Below the pieces are notes generated by a model, which was not told where the DNA came from, ran no database searches, and saw only the letters and a list, made by a program, of their open reading frames with translations. From Micromonospora sp. WMMD1120 (GTDB lineage: Bacteria > Actinomycetota > Actinomycetes > Mycobacteriales > Micromonosporaceae), in contig NZ_JARUBO010000005.1 of the NCBI RefSeq assembly GCF_029626235.1, positions 372,001-436,000 of the forward strand: a stretch of 64,000 bases of DNA, written 5' to 3'. A program made the translations under genes and the position numbers. This document shows positions 43,228 through 51,918 of the stretch, piece by piece (position 1 is the first letter of the stretch; each line of letters opens with the position of its first letter).

Positions 43228-44493
43228 GTGAGCACGCCGGGCGGTGGGGATCTGTCGGCCACGCTGCGCCGGATCGAACGATCCGCGGGGGCGTTGGCCA
43301 CCTCCAGCGTGGCCCGGATGGACGAGACGCTGCCGTGGTTCCGGGCGCTGCCGGCCGACCAGCGCTCCTGGGTGATGCTCGTCGCCCAGGCCGGCGCCCG
43401 CTCGCTCGTGCAGTGGCTGCGCGACGGCGGCGGCACGGCGGACAGCACCCAGGAGGTCTCGGACGAGGTCTTCGCCGCCGCCCCGCAGGCGCTGGCCCGG
43501 TCGATCACCCTGCAGCAGACCGTCGCGTTGATCAAGGTGACCATCGACGTGGTCGAGGAGCAGGTGTCGCACCTGGCCGCCGAGGGCGAGGAGCAGCGAC
43601 TGCGCGAGGCGGTGCTGCGCTTCTCCCGGGAGATCGCGTTCTCCGCCGCCCGGGTGTACGCGCGCGCCGCCGAGTCGCGCGGCGCGTGGGACGCCCGGTT
43701 GCAGGCCCTGCTCGTCGACGCGCTGCTGCGCGGTGACTCGCCGGACGTCCTGGCCAGTCGGGCCGCGGCGCTCGGCTGGGCGGACGCGCCGCCGGTGGCG
43801 GTGGCGGTCGGCCGGTCACCCGGCGGGGAGGTCTCCGCGGTGCTGCACGTGGTCTACCGGCAGGCCCGCCGGATCGGGGTCGAGGTGATCGGCGGGGTGC
43901 ACGGCGACCGACTGGTGATCGTGCTGGGTGGCGCACCGGATCCGATGACCGCCACCGGGAAGCTGCTGGGCGCGTTCGGGGACGGTCCGGTCGTTGTCGG
44001 TCCCGCCGTGCCGAGCCTGGACGAGGCGACCGAGTCCGCGCGGGCGGCCCTGGCCGGCTTCCGGGCCGCGCCGGCCTGGCCCGGCGCCCCCCGGCCGGTC
44101 CCGGCCGCGGATCTGCTGCCCGAGCGTGCCCTGGCCGGGGACGCGGAGGCCCGTCGGCGGCTGCGCCACGACGTGTACGCGACGCTGGTGCGCGCCGGCG
44201 GCGAGTTGCTGGCCACCCTGGACGCCTTCCTGGCCGCCGGAGGCACGCTGGAGAGCGCGGCGCGGGCGCTGTTCGTGCACCCGAACACGGTGCGTTACCG
44301 GTTGCGGAGGATCGCCGAGGTAACCGGGTTCTCGCCGCTGTCGCCCCGGGACGCGTTCGCCCTCCAGGTCGCGCTGACCGTCGGTCGGCTGGACCCGGTC
44401 GTCCCGGTCATCTCACCAGTCCCGAGTCAGACAATGACCCCCGCCAACCAGAAATCACCGCAAACAGAGGGTGATCGCCGCCGATCTTTGTAG
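43228..44493 (+). CDS. fasR: FasR-like PucR-family regulator of fatty-acid synthesis
   Basis: A 421-residue CdaR/PucR-type regulator. The C-terminal HTH reads FLAAGGTLESAARALFVHPN then TVRYRLRRIAEVTGFS. The N-terminal ligand domain begins GDLSATLRRIERSAGALATS. It sits directly before fabD, exactly as FasR in streptomycetes (SCO2386) and Rv2242 in M. tuberculosis, which control the FAS II operon. GTG 43228 is preferred over the in-frame GTG at 43156, which overlaps the response-regulator stop. The next bases after its stop form an operator-like palindrome. Confidence 0.88.
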   Translation: MSTPGGGDLSATLRRIERSAGALATSSVARMDETLPWFRALPADQRSWVMLVAQAGARSLVQWLRDGGGTADSTQEVSDEVFAAAPQALARSITLQQTVALIKVTIDVVEEQVSHLAAEGEEQRLREAVLRFSREIAFSAARVYARAAESRGAWDARLQALLVDALLRGDSPDVLASRAAALGWADAPPVAVAVGRSPGGEVSAVLHVVYRQARRIGVEVIGGVHGDRLVIVLGGAPDPMTATGKLLGAFGDGPVVVGPAVPSLDEATESARAALAGFRAAPAWPGAPRPVPAADLLPERALAGDAEARRRLRHDVYATLVRAGGELLATLDAFLAAGGTLESAARALFVHPNTVRYRLRRIAEVTGFSPLSPRDAFALQVALTVGRLDPVVPVISPVPSQTMTPANQKSPQTEGDRRRSL

Positions 44494-44510
44494 GAACCTT
44501 CCAAAGGTTC
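44494..44510. promoter_or_regulatory. GAACCTT-CCA-AAGGTTC inverted repeat before fabD
   Basis: Perfect 7+3+7 palindrome beginning directly after the fasR stop codon and 62 bp before the fabD start. It is AT-rich against its surroundings. Candidate FasR binding site or promoter element for fabD-fabH-acpP-fabF. Confidence 0.6.
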
Positions 44511-44571
44511 TAGTGTGGTTTGGTCGAGGGCGGCACAGCGTTACCCGCCCATATCCGGGAGAGTCATAGAC

Positions 44572-45498
44572 GTGCTCGCCGTACTAAGTCCCGGCCAGGG
44601 TTCTCAGAAACCCGGCTTCCTGACCCCCTGGCTCGACCTGACCGGCACCGAGGCGCGGCTGCGCGAGTGGTCGGAGTTGGCCGGGGTCGACCTGCTGCAC
44701 CTGGGCACCACCGCCGACGCGGACGAGATCAAGGACACCGCCCGCACCCAGCCGTTGCTGGTCGCCGCCGCGTTGCTCGCCGCCGAGCACCTGCCGTTGG
44801 AGGGCGTCGCGGTCACCGCCGGGCACAGCGTCGGCGAGCTGGGCGCCGCCGCCCTGGCCGGGGTGCTGTCGGCAGACGCCGCCATCACCCTCGCCGGCGT
44901 ACGCGGTCGGGAGATGGCCGCGGCGTGCGCGCTGGAGCCGACCGGCATGGCCGCGGTGCTCGGTGGTGATCCCGACGAGGTGATCGCCGCGATCGAGGCG
45001 AACGGGTTGTACCCGGCCAACCGCAACGGCGCGGGGCAGATCGTCGCCGCCGGCTCCCTGGAGGGGCTCGACAAGCTCGTCGCCACGCCGCCGACCAAGG
45101 CCAAGATCATCCGGATTCCGGTGGCCGGCGCGTTCCACACCCCGTACATGGCGCCCGCCGAGACCGCGCTCGCCGCCGTCGCCGCCGGGATCACCCCCGC
45201 CGACCCGGTCCGCACCCTGCTGTCAAACCTCGATGGCAACGCTGTCGACAACGGCCCCGAGCTGGTGCGGCGCCTCGTCCGTCAGGTCACCGCCCCGGTC
45301 CGGTGGGACCTCTGCATGCGCACGCTCGCCGATCTCGGCGTCACCGGCGTGATCGAGCTGCCCCCCGCCGGCACCCTCGCCGGGCTGGTCAAGCGGGAAC
45401 TCAAGGGCGATGGCGCCCCGGAGATCGTCACCCTGAAAACCCCGGACGACCTGCCGGCCGCACGGGATCTGATCGCCCGCATCGGAGGTCGTTCATGA
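44572..45498 (+). CDS. fabD: ACP S-malonyltransferase
   Basis: A 308-residue malonyl-CoA:ACP transacylase. LSPGQGSQKPGFLTPW at 5-20, the nucleophile elbow GHSVGEL with Ser86, and VAGAFHTPYM with the His of the catalytic dyad. It loads malonate onto ACP for FAS II elongation. GTG 44572 is chosen because the domain begins there and GGGAGAG lies about 9 nt upstream. The stop overlaps the fabH start as ATGA. Confidence 0.95.
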   Translation: MLAVLSPGQGSQKPGFLTPWLDLTGTEARLREWSELAGVDLLHLGTTADADEIKDTARTQPLLVAAALLAAEHLPLEGVAVTAGHSVGELGAAALAGVLSADAAITLAGVRGREMAAACALEPTGMAAVLGGDPDEVIAAIEANGLYPANRNGAGQIVAAGSLEGLDKLVATPPTKAKIIRIPVAGAFHTPYMAPAETALAAVAAGITPADPVRTLLSNLDGNAVDNGPELVRRLVRQVTAPVRWDLCMRTLADLGVTGVIELPPAGTLAGLVKRELKGDGAPEIVTLKTPDDLPAARDLIARIGGRS

Positions 45499-46439
45499 CT
45501 GGCAGTCGCATCGTCTCGATGGGGCACTACCAACCCTCCCGGGTGGTGACCAACGACGACATCGCCCAGCTCGTCGACACCAACGACGAGTGGATCCGGG
45601 ACCGGGTCGGCATCGTCAGCCGGCGGATCGCCGACAGCGAGACGGTGGCCGACATGGCCGCCGCCGCCGCCGACAAGGCACTCGCCAACTCGGGCCTCAG
45701 CGCCGCCGACATCGACCTGGTCGTGGTCGCCACCTGCACCTCCATCGACCGCAGCCCCAACGTGGCCTGCCGGGTCGCCGCCAAGCTGGGCATCACCGCG
45801 CCGGGCGCGTACGACCTCAACACCGCGTGCTCGGGCTTCGCCTACGCGCTGGGCACCGTCGACCACGCCATCCGGGCCGGGGCGTCGCGCAACGCGATCG
45901 TCATCGGCGCGGAGAAGCTCTCCGACTTCACCGACTGGACCGACCGCTCCACCTGCATCATCTTCGCCGACGGCGCGGGCGCCGCGGTGGTCACCGCCAC
46001 CGCCGACGACGAGCCGGCCGGCATCGGCCCGGTGGTCTGGGGTTCGGTGCCGGACAAGAGCGACGCGGTCCGCATCGAGGGCTGGCGCCCGTACGTCCAG
46101 CAGGAGGGGCAGGCGGTCTTCCGCTGGGCCACCACCGCGCTGGCGCCGCTCGCGTTGCAGGCGTGCGAGCGGGCCGGGGTCGACCCGTCGGAGCTGGCCG
46201 CGTTCGTGCCACACCAGGCCAACGCACGGATCATCGACGGCATCGCCAAGCGCCTCAACATCCCCGACGCGATCATCGCGAAGGACATCGTCGAGTCCGG
46301 CAACACGTCCGCCGCGAGCGTTCCGCTGGCCCTGTCCAAGCTGGTCGAGCGCCGGGAGGTGCCCTCGGGCGCGCCCGTGCTGCTGTTCGGCTTCGGTGGC
46401 GGCCTGACCTACGCCGGTCAGGTCGTCCGCTGCCCCTGA
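45495..46439 (+). CDS. fabH: Beta-ketoacyl-ACP synthase III
   Basis: A 314-residue KAS III. Catalytic Cys112 in NTACSGFAYALG, His in FVPHQANARI and Asn in ESGNTSAASVP. It condenses a starter acyl-CoA with malonyl-ACP and so sets branched or straight chain primers. GGAGG lies 5 nt before ATG 45495. Placement between fabD and acpP follows the streptomycete order; mycobacteria keep fabH elsewhere. Confidence 0.95.
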   Translation: MTGSRIVSMGHYQPSRVVTNDDIAQLVDTNDEWIRDRVGIVSRRIADSETVADMAAAAADKALANSGLSAADIDLVVVATCTSIDRSPNVACRVAAKLGITAPGAYDLNTACSGFAYALGTVDHAIRAGASRNAIVIGAEKLSDFTDWTDRSTCIIFADGAGAAVVTATADDEPAGIGPVVWGSVPDKSDAVRIEGWRPYVQQEGQAVFRWATTALAPLALQACERAGVDPSELAAFVPHQANARIIDGIAKRLNIPDAIIAKDIVESGNTSAASVPLALSKLVERREVPSGAPVLLFGFGGGLTYAGQVVRCP

Positions 46440-46525
46440 TGACCCCCTCGGGCGCTGACGCGTCCAGGAGTGGCGGCCGGCGACGCCGATCCGCCGGGAA
46501 ACCCCGATGAAAGGAACCAACCGCA

Positions 46526-46765
46526 ATGACCCGTGACGAGATCACCACCGGCCTCGCCGAGATCCTCGAAGAGGTTGCCGGGGTGAACCCGGACGACGTT
46601 GCCGAGGGGAAGTCCTTCACCGACGACCTCGATGTCGACTCGCTCTCCATGGTGGAGGTCGTGGTGGCCGCCGAGGAGAAGTTCGGCGTCAAGATCCCGG
46701 ACAACGAGGTGCAGAACCTCAAGACCGTCGGTGACGCTGTCAGCTACATCGCGGCCCAGTCCTGA
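46526..46765 (+). CDS. acpP: Acyl carrier protein
   Basis: A 79-residue acidic carrier protein. The phosphopantetheine site is DVDSLSMVEVV with Ser39. It carries growing acyl chains through the FAS II cycle. A GAAAGGAAC stretch precedes the ATG by about 8 nt. fabF starts 2 bp after its stop. Confidence 0.97.
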   Translation: MTRDEITTGLAEILEEVAGVNPDDVAEGKSFTDDLDVDSLSMVEVVVAAEEKFGVKIPDNEVQNLKTVGDAVSYIAAQS

Positions 46766-46767
46766 TC

Positions 46768-47994
46768 ATGAGTCGTCCCGACGTCGTCGTCACCGGGCTC
46801 GGCGCGACGACCCCGCTTGGCGGGGACGTCGCGTCGACCTGGGACGCCATGCTCGCCGGCCGCTCCGGGGTGAGTGCTCTCACCCAGGAGTGGGCCGAGC
46901 AACTGCCGGTCCGCATCGCCGCCCAGTTGGCGGTGGAGCCGTCCGAGGTGCTGGACCGGGTCCGCCTGCGCCGCCTGGACCGTTCCGAGGCGATCGCGAT
47001 CATCGCGGCGCAGCAGGCCTGGGCGGACGCCGGCCTCGCCGGCTCCGACCTCGACGGGGAGCGGTTGGCCGTCAGCGTCGGCTCCGGCATCGGCGGTGCC
47101 ACCACTCTGCTCGCCCAGGACGACATCCTGGAGGCCTCCGGGCCGCGGCGGGTCTCCCCGCACACCATCCCGATGCTGATGCCGAACGGTCCGGCTGCCT
47201 GGGTGGGCCTGGAGTTGGGCGCGAAGGCCGGCGTGCACTCGGTGGCCAGCGCCTGCGCCACCGGCGCCGAGGCGATCTCGCTGGGCCTGGACATCATCCG
47301 CTCCGGCCGGGCCGACGTGGTGGTGGCCGGCGGCACCGAGGCGGTCATCCACGCGCTGCCGATCGCCGGCTTCAGCTCGATGCGGGCGATGTCGACCCGC
47401 AACGACGACCCGGAGCGCGCCTCCCGCCCGTGGGACCGGGGTCGGGACGGTTTCGTCCTCGGTGAGGGCGCCGGCATTCTGGTGTTGGAGCGGGCCGAGC
47501 ACGCCGCGGCCCGGGGCGCCCGGGTGTACGCGCGCCTCGCCGGTGCCGGCATCACCTCCGACGCGTACGACATCGTGCAGCCGCACGCCGAGGGCGAGGG
47601 CGCCATCCGGGCCATCGCCAAGGCGATCGCCGACGCGGACATCGCCAAGCGGGACATCGTGCACGTCAACGCGCACGCCACCTCGACCCCGGTCGGGGAC
47701 ATGCTGGAGATCGGCGGGCTGCACAAGGCGCTCGGCGACCACCCGGTGCTGTCCGCGACGAAGTCGATGACCGGTCACCTGCTCGGCGCGGCCGGCGCGC
47801 TGGAGTCGATCGCCACCATCCTGGCGATCCGCGACAGCGTCGTCCCGCCGACGATCAACCTGGACGACCCGGAGCCCGGCCTCACCCTGGACGTCGCCGC
47901 GCACAAGGCCCGCCCCATGGAGATCCCGGCCGCGTTGAACAACGCGTTCGGCTTCGGCGGCCACAACGTGGCGCTCGTCTTCGCGCGACCGTGA
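46768..47994 (+). CDS. fabF: Beta-ketoacyl-ACP synthase II
   Basis: A 408-residue KAS I/II. Catalytic Cys163 in VASACATGAEAI, His in VNAHATSTPVGD and in SATKSMTGHLLGAAGA. It elongates acyl-ACP with malonyl-ACP. Last gene of the operon, two bases after acpP; a terminator follows within 30 bp. Only one KAS gene is present here, against kasA/kasB in mycobacteria. Confidence 0.96.
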   Translation: MSRPDVVVTGLGATTPLGGDVASTWDAMLAGRSGVSALTQEWAEQLPVRIAAQLAVEPSEVLDRVRLRRLDRSEAIAIIAAQQAWADAGLAGSDLDGERLAVSVGSGIGGATTLLAQDDILEASGPRRVSPHTIPMLMPNGPAAWVGLELGAKAGVHSVASACATGAEAISLGLDIIRSGRADVVVAGGTEAVIHALPIAGFSSMRAMSTRNDDPERASRPWDRGRDGFVLGEGAGILVLERAEHAAARGARVYARLAGAGITSDAYDIVQPHAEGEGAIRAIAKAIADADIAKRDIVHVNAHATSTPVGDMLEIGGLHKALGDHPVLSATKSMTGHLLGAAGALESIATILAIRDSVVPPTINLDDPEPGLTLDVAAHKARPMEIPAALNNAFGFGGHNVALVFARP

Positions 47995-48018
47995 CCGACG
48001 GGCCGCCACGGCGGCACG

Positions 48019-48063
48019 GAACGGGCCCCCAGCCACCGCCGGACGGTGGGTGAGGGCCCGTTC
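48019..48063 (+). terminator. Terminator after fabF (bidirectional)
   Basis: Perfect 10-bp arms GAACGGGCCC/GGGCCCGTTC enclosing an inner CCACCG/CGGTGG stem. It lies between convergent fabF and the GH3 gene and may serve both. Confidence 0.85.
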
Positions 48064-48083
48064 TCCGTTCCGCTCGGCCGGGA

Positions 48084-49808
48084 TCAGCTACCGGGACAGG
48101 TCGTCGCGGGCAGGCCGGAAACGGCCACCGGGGACCTGCCGCCCGGCCGGGCCTTGCCGGCGAGCACCGCGGCCAGCGCGGTCATCGACGCCCTGCTGGA
48201 GGAGTACGTGGCCAGCAGTGTCGGCGACTTGGCGGTAGCCAGCACGTAGGGGGTGTCCATCGCGACGGTGACCGCCGCGTCCGGACGCAGGTCACCGGCC
48301 CCGTCGCCGTAGCCCACCAGGTGCACGATCGTGCCGCCGCTGGGCTTGACCGACACCCCGGCGGCGGTCAGCGCGGCGGTGAGGGCGTTGCGGGTGCCGT
48401 CCCGGCCACCGGAGGCGGTGACGGTGACCGGCCCGGGGATCGCCCCTCCGCACTTACCCCGCAGCACGGTGACGGCGGCGGCGGCCAGCGCGTCGGCAGC
48501 CGCCCGGTGTCCCGGGGTGTTGAGCGTGGACATCGGCCCGGCCGGTCGCTCGGCGAGCCGGAACTTCATCGTCAGCACCCGGGTGACCGCCTCGACCAGC
48601 CGGGGCCGGGGCAGGGACCCACCGCGCAGCGCGGCGAGCAGCCCGTCGTACGCCTGTCCGACGTTCGGGGTCATCAGGATGAGGTCGTTGCCGGCGTTGA
48701 GCGCGCGGACCGCCGCCTCGCCGGGCGCCCAGCGCTTCGCGGGCGGCATGTTCATCCCGTCGGTGATCACCACGCCCTGGAAGCCGAGTTGGCCGCGCAG
48801 CACGTCGGTGAGCAGCTTGTGCGAGAAGGTCGCCGGGGTCCCCGGGTCGATCGCGCGGGCGTCCAGGTGACCGGACATCACCGCCATCGCGCCGGCCTCC
48901 ATGCCGGCGGTGAACGGCGGCCAGGCGCCGCTGCGCAGCGCGGCGGCGGACTGGGTGAGCACCGGCAGGTCCTGGTGCGAGTCGTCAGCGCTGTGGCCGT
49001 GCCCGGGAAAGTGCTTCAGGGTGGCCGCGACCCCGGCCGCCTGGAGGCCACGGACGGCCCCACCCACCTGCGCGGCGGCCTGCTGCGGGTCGGCGCCGTA
49101 GGACCGCGAGCCGATCACCGTGCTGCGGGTGGCCAGCACGTCGGCCACCGGGGCGAAGTCGACGTTGATGCCCATCGCGGCCAGCTCGGTGCCGGCGACC
49201 TTCCAGGCGGCCTCGGTGAGCTTCGGATCACCGGCCGCGCCCGCCGCGAGGGCGCTGGGCAGCATCGTGACGCCGTCGGTCACCCGGGTGACGACGCCGT
49301 ACTCCTGGTCGGTGCCGATCAGCAGCGGCGCGGGGCCGGCGGCGAGCTTGCCGGCGGCGGCGCGCAGCCCGGTGGTGAGGTCGTGCACCTGCTTCGGGTT
49401 GTCGACGTTGGTGGTCTCCTGGTTGCCCTTGGTCGGGTCGTCGGCGCTGAAGCCGACCAGGATCAGGCCACCCAGCCGGTACTTGCTGATCATCTCGGCG
49501 GGGGTGTCGACGCCGGCCAGGGCCTGGTTGCCGGCCGCCGAGCCGGGCGACACCTTCGTCGCCGCGTCGCCGTAGGCGTAGGGCATCAGGACCTGCCCGA
49601 CCAGGTCCTCGTCGGAGAGCGTGGCCACCAGCGCGGCGGCCCGGCCGGCGGGGTCGGTGGCCGGCGGCGGAGCGCTCGGGGCGGCGGACGTCCCCGTCGT
49701 GCTGCGCGTCGGCGTGGGGCGGTCCGGGTCGTTCCCCGAGCAGCCGGAGGCGAGCAGGGCGGTCAGGGCGACGACTGCGACGCCGCCGCGCCACGGGCGA
49801 TTCGACAC
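48084..49808 (-). CDS. GH3 (NagZ-like) lipoprotein
   Basis: A 574-residue glycoside hydrolase family 3 protein. Lipobox LLASGCSG near residues 18-25, followed by a Thr/Pro/Ser linker. The catalytic domain has LIGTDQEYGVVTRV, MGINVDFAPVADVL and KHFPGHGHSADDSHQDLP, the NagZ histidine loop. The nucleophile Asp is likely in VVITDGMNM. Beta-N-acetylhexosaminidases of this type recycle or remodel peptidoglycan. A C-terminal 170-residue domain follows the TIM barrel. The GTG start is at 49808. Confidence 0.9.
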   Translation of the reverse strand: MSNRPWRGGVAVVALTALLASGCSGNDPDRPTPTRSTTGTSAAPSAPPPATDPAGRAAALVATLSDEDLVGQVLMPYAYGDAATKVSPGSAAGNQALAGVDTPAEMISKYRLGGLILVGFSADDPTKGNQETTNVDNPKQVHDLTTGLRAAAGKLAAGPAPLLIGTDQEYGVVTRVTDGVTMLPSALAAGAAGDPKLTEAAWKVAGTELAAMGINVDFAPVADVLATRSTVIGSRSYGADPQQAAAQVGGAVRGLQAAGVAATLKHFPGHGHSADDSHQDLPVLTQSAAALRSGAWPPFTAGMEAGAMAVMSGHLDARAIDPGTPATFSHKLLTDVLRGQLGFQGVVITDGMNMPPAKRWAPGEAAVRALNAGNDLILMTPNVGQAYDGLLAALRGGSLPRPRLVEAVTRVLTMKFRLAERPAGPMSTLNTPGHRAAADALAAAAVTVLRGKCGGAIPGPVTVTASGGRDGTRNALTAALTAAGVSVKPSGGTIVHLVGYGDGAGDLRPDAAVTVAMDTPYVLATAKSPTLLATYSSSRASMTALAAVLAGKARPGGRSPVAVSGLPATTCPGS

Positions 49809-49912
49809 GCCGCCTATCCCACCAGTTCCCCCTTATCGGGGCAACTTGACCTTACCGCCCGCAGCCGTCACCGACGGTACGCGCGCAGGTGGCCCCGCTC
49901 CGCGCCGCCCGG

Positions 49913-50404
49913 TCAGCCGACCCTGGTGAGCAACGTCACCGGTGCGCCGTCGCCGGCGTACCGGTAGGGCTCCAGGTCCGCGTCCCACGCCGTGCCGAGA
50001 GCCTTGTCCAGGGCGTGGGCCAGCGCCTCCGGCGCCCGGGAGGCGGCCATCAACGCCCGGAGCCGATCCTCGCCCAGTTGGATGTCGCCGGCCACGCCGA
50101 CGGTGGCGCGGAACAGACCGCGGGCCGGCACGTACATGAAGCGCTCACCGTCGACGCCGGCGCTCGGCTCCTCGGTGACCTCGAAACGGATCATGGGCCA
50201 CTGCCGGAGGGCAGCGGCCAGCTCGGCGCCCGTCCCCGGACGGCCGGTCCACCCGCACTCGGCCCGGCGGGCGCCGGGATCGACGGGCTGAGCCGTCCAC
50301 TGCAGGTTGACCGGCGCGGCTAGGACGCGCGCGATCGCCCACTCGACGTGCGAGCACACGGCGAGCGGGGTCGAGTGGACGTATACGACGCCACGCGTTG
50401 GCAC
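49913..50404 (-). CDS. DUF3145 protein
   Basis: A 163-residue actinobacterial DUF3145 protein with TRGVVYVHSTPLAVCSHVEW at residues 3-22, then WPMIRFEVTEEPSAGVDGER and FRATVGVAGDIQLGEDRLRA. Function unknown; its conserved presence near fab genes in actinobacteria suggests an ancestral neighbourhood. GTG 50404 has GGGAGG 6 nt upstream. Confidence 0.85.
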   Translation of the reverse strand: MPTRGVVYVHSTPLAVCSHVEWAIARVLAAPVNLQWTAQPVDPGARRAECGWTGRPGTGAELAAALRQWPMIRFEVTEEPSAGVDGERFMYVPARGLFRATVGVAGDIQLGEDRLRALMAASRAPEALAHALDKALGTAWDADLEPYRYAGDGAPVTLLTRVG

Positions 50405-50716
50405 GGTGGACCTCCCGGAGAGCGAGGTGCGTCTTCCCCTACGACCTCGGCCACCCAGGTGGTTCGTGCAACACATGATGACTCCTGTGACGCGTGGTGC
50501 GCCAGGGAATCGGAAAAAACGCCGGCCGGAATAGCCGGACGGGTGGTCGCCGTTGCCCCTCAGGACACCGCGACGACCAGCATGATGTCGTGGTCCTGTA
50601 CAGTTCCACCGGCGGCTTATGCCGCGTTACACCTCCGCGGGCCGACGGCACCCCGACGACCCGCACACAGCCCCCGGACGTCCCGTCCTCCCGTACGTCT
50701 TGCAAGGAGTACCTCC
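50405..50716. other. Divergent intergenic region, no gene seen
   Basis: A 312-bp gap between leftward DUF3145 and the rightward 109-residue gene. It is AT-richer near 50465-50535, where AAAAAA occurs. It should contain both promoters; no RNA structure or clear operator was identified. AAGGAG at its right end belongs to the next gene. Confidence 0.45.
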
Positions 50717-51046
50717 GTGGCGAGCAACACCTCTAAGACCGCGCGCGCGTCCGTCCGGGCCGGCCAGGCTGGCCAGGGTGGCGCCCTCAGCGTGCTGGGC
50801 GAGTTCAAGTACCTCATCCCGCTCAACGGCGGCAAGCACGCCTACGTGCGGAACCTGACCAACGGCAAGACCGCGCACCTGCGCACGGACTCCGACGCCT
50901 TCGTCGAGGAGATCCGCGCCCTGGCCGCCGCCGGCCACGCCGCCAAGATCCGGGCAGAGATCAACAACCTGGCCGCCGCCCACCCGGGTGACGGCTGGGA
51001 GGCCACCGAGAAGCGCCTGGTCGCGGCCGGCGTCTTCGAGGGCTGA
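50717..51046 (+). CDS. Conserved hypothetical protein (109 aa)
   Basis: A 109-residue basic-then-mixed protein. [20 protein letters not shown] and [20 protein letters not shown] suggest a compact alpha/beta fold; the C-terminus ([19 protein letters not shown]) is typical of an actinobacterial family I cannot name. AAGGAG lies 7 nt before GTG 50717. A convergent hairpin terminator follows. Confidence 0.75.
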   Translation: MASNTSKTARASVRAGQAGQGGALSVLGEFKYLIPLNGGKHAYVRNLTNGKTAHLRTDSDAFVEEIRALAAAGHAAKIRAEINNLAAAHPGDGWEATEKRLVAAGVFEG

Positions 51047-51070
51047 CCTCTCCCCCACCGCAACACCTCG

Positions 51071-51102
51071 AACCGCCCGCCGGGATGTCCCGGCGGGCGG
51101 TT
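51071..51102. terminator. Bidirectional terminator
   Basis: A perfect 15-bp stem AACCGCCCGCCGGGA/TCCCGGCGGGCGGTT with a TG loop, between convergent stops at 51046 and 51122. It is the strongest terminator in the window. Confidence 0.9.
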
Positions 51103-51121
51103 TCGTCTGCACGGGCCGAGG

Positions 51122-51769
51122 TCAGCCCGGCTCGATCACCGCCACCTCGCCGGTGGCCAGGTCGTACAGGCCACCGACCACCGCCACCCGCCCCGCGTCG
51201 ACCGGCCCGGCGAGCAGGTCGTCGACCCGTAACGCGGCCACCGTGCGCCGGACGTGCTGGCGGATGGCCGACGCGAGCACCGCGGGGTCGGTCAGCCCCA
51301 CCTCCAGCACCGCCGGGGCGATCTCGTCGACCAGGTGGGCCAGCGAGCCCGCCGGACGCGCGCCGGCACGCAGCGCGTCCACCGTCGCGGCCACCGCACC
51401 GCACCGTTCGTGGCCCAGGACCAGGACCAGGGGTACGCCGAGCTGTCCGACCACGTACTCGATCGAGCCGCGCACCGCGCTGTCGAGCACGTGCCCACCG
51501 GTGCGGATCACGCAGATCGCGCCGAAGGTCTGGTCGAAGATCGCCTCCAGCGGCACCCGCGAGTCGATGCAGCCGAGCACCACGGCGTACGGCTGCTGGT
51601 CGCCGGAGGCGGCGGCTGCGGCGGCGGTGACGTCGTGCCCGTGGATGGGCTGACCGCTGAGGAACCGCCGGTTACCGGCGAGCAGGTCGGCGAGCGCGGC
51701 GCGGGGTGTGCCTCCGGCCTGCCGCCGCCGCGCGGACGCCGCGCCCATCGGCGCTCCGGACGACCCCAT
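51122..51769 (-). CDS. Beta-class carbonic anhydrase
   Basis: A 215-residue beta-carbonic anhydrase. Zinc ligands are in [11 protein letters not shown] (Cys and Asp-Arg dyad) and LGHERCGAV (His and Cys). [19 protein letters not shown] lies between. It interconverts CO2 and bicarbonate and would supply bicarbonate for acyl-CoA carboxylation. ATG 51769 is chosen over upstream starts for lack of coding signal there. No signal peptide, so cytosolic. Confidence 0.93.
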   Translation of the reverse strand: MGSSGAPMGAASARRRQAGGTPRAALADLLAGNRRFLSGQPIHGHDVTAAAAAASGDQQPYAVVLGCIDSRVPLEAIFDQTFGAICVIRTGGHVLDSAVRGSIEYVVGQLGVPLVLVLGHERCGAVAATVDALRAGARPAGSLAHLVDEIAPAVLEVGLTDPAVLASAIRQHVRRTVAALRVDDLLAGPVDAGRVAVVGGLYDLATGEVAVIEPG

Positions 51770-51918
51770 GCGTCCAGCTTGGTCCGCCGCCGACCGGCGT
51801 GGGCGCACTCGGGAATGTTCGCGCCCGCGTGATTGGTGTGCCGTCCTGGCGGGTAGCCGGTGTTACCGCCGGGTATGCGAGGTGCTGATGGTGCCGGGGC
51901 GGCAGTGGGGAGGTGGCG

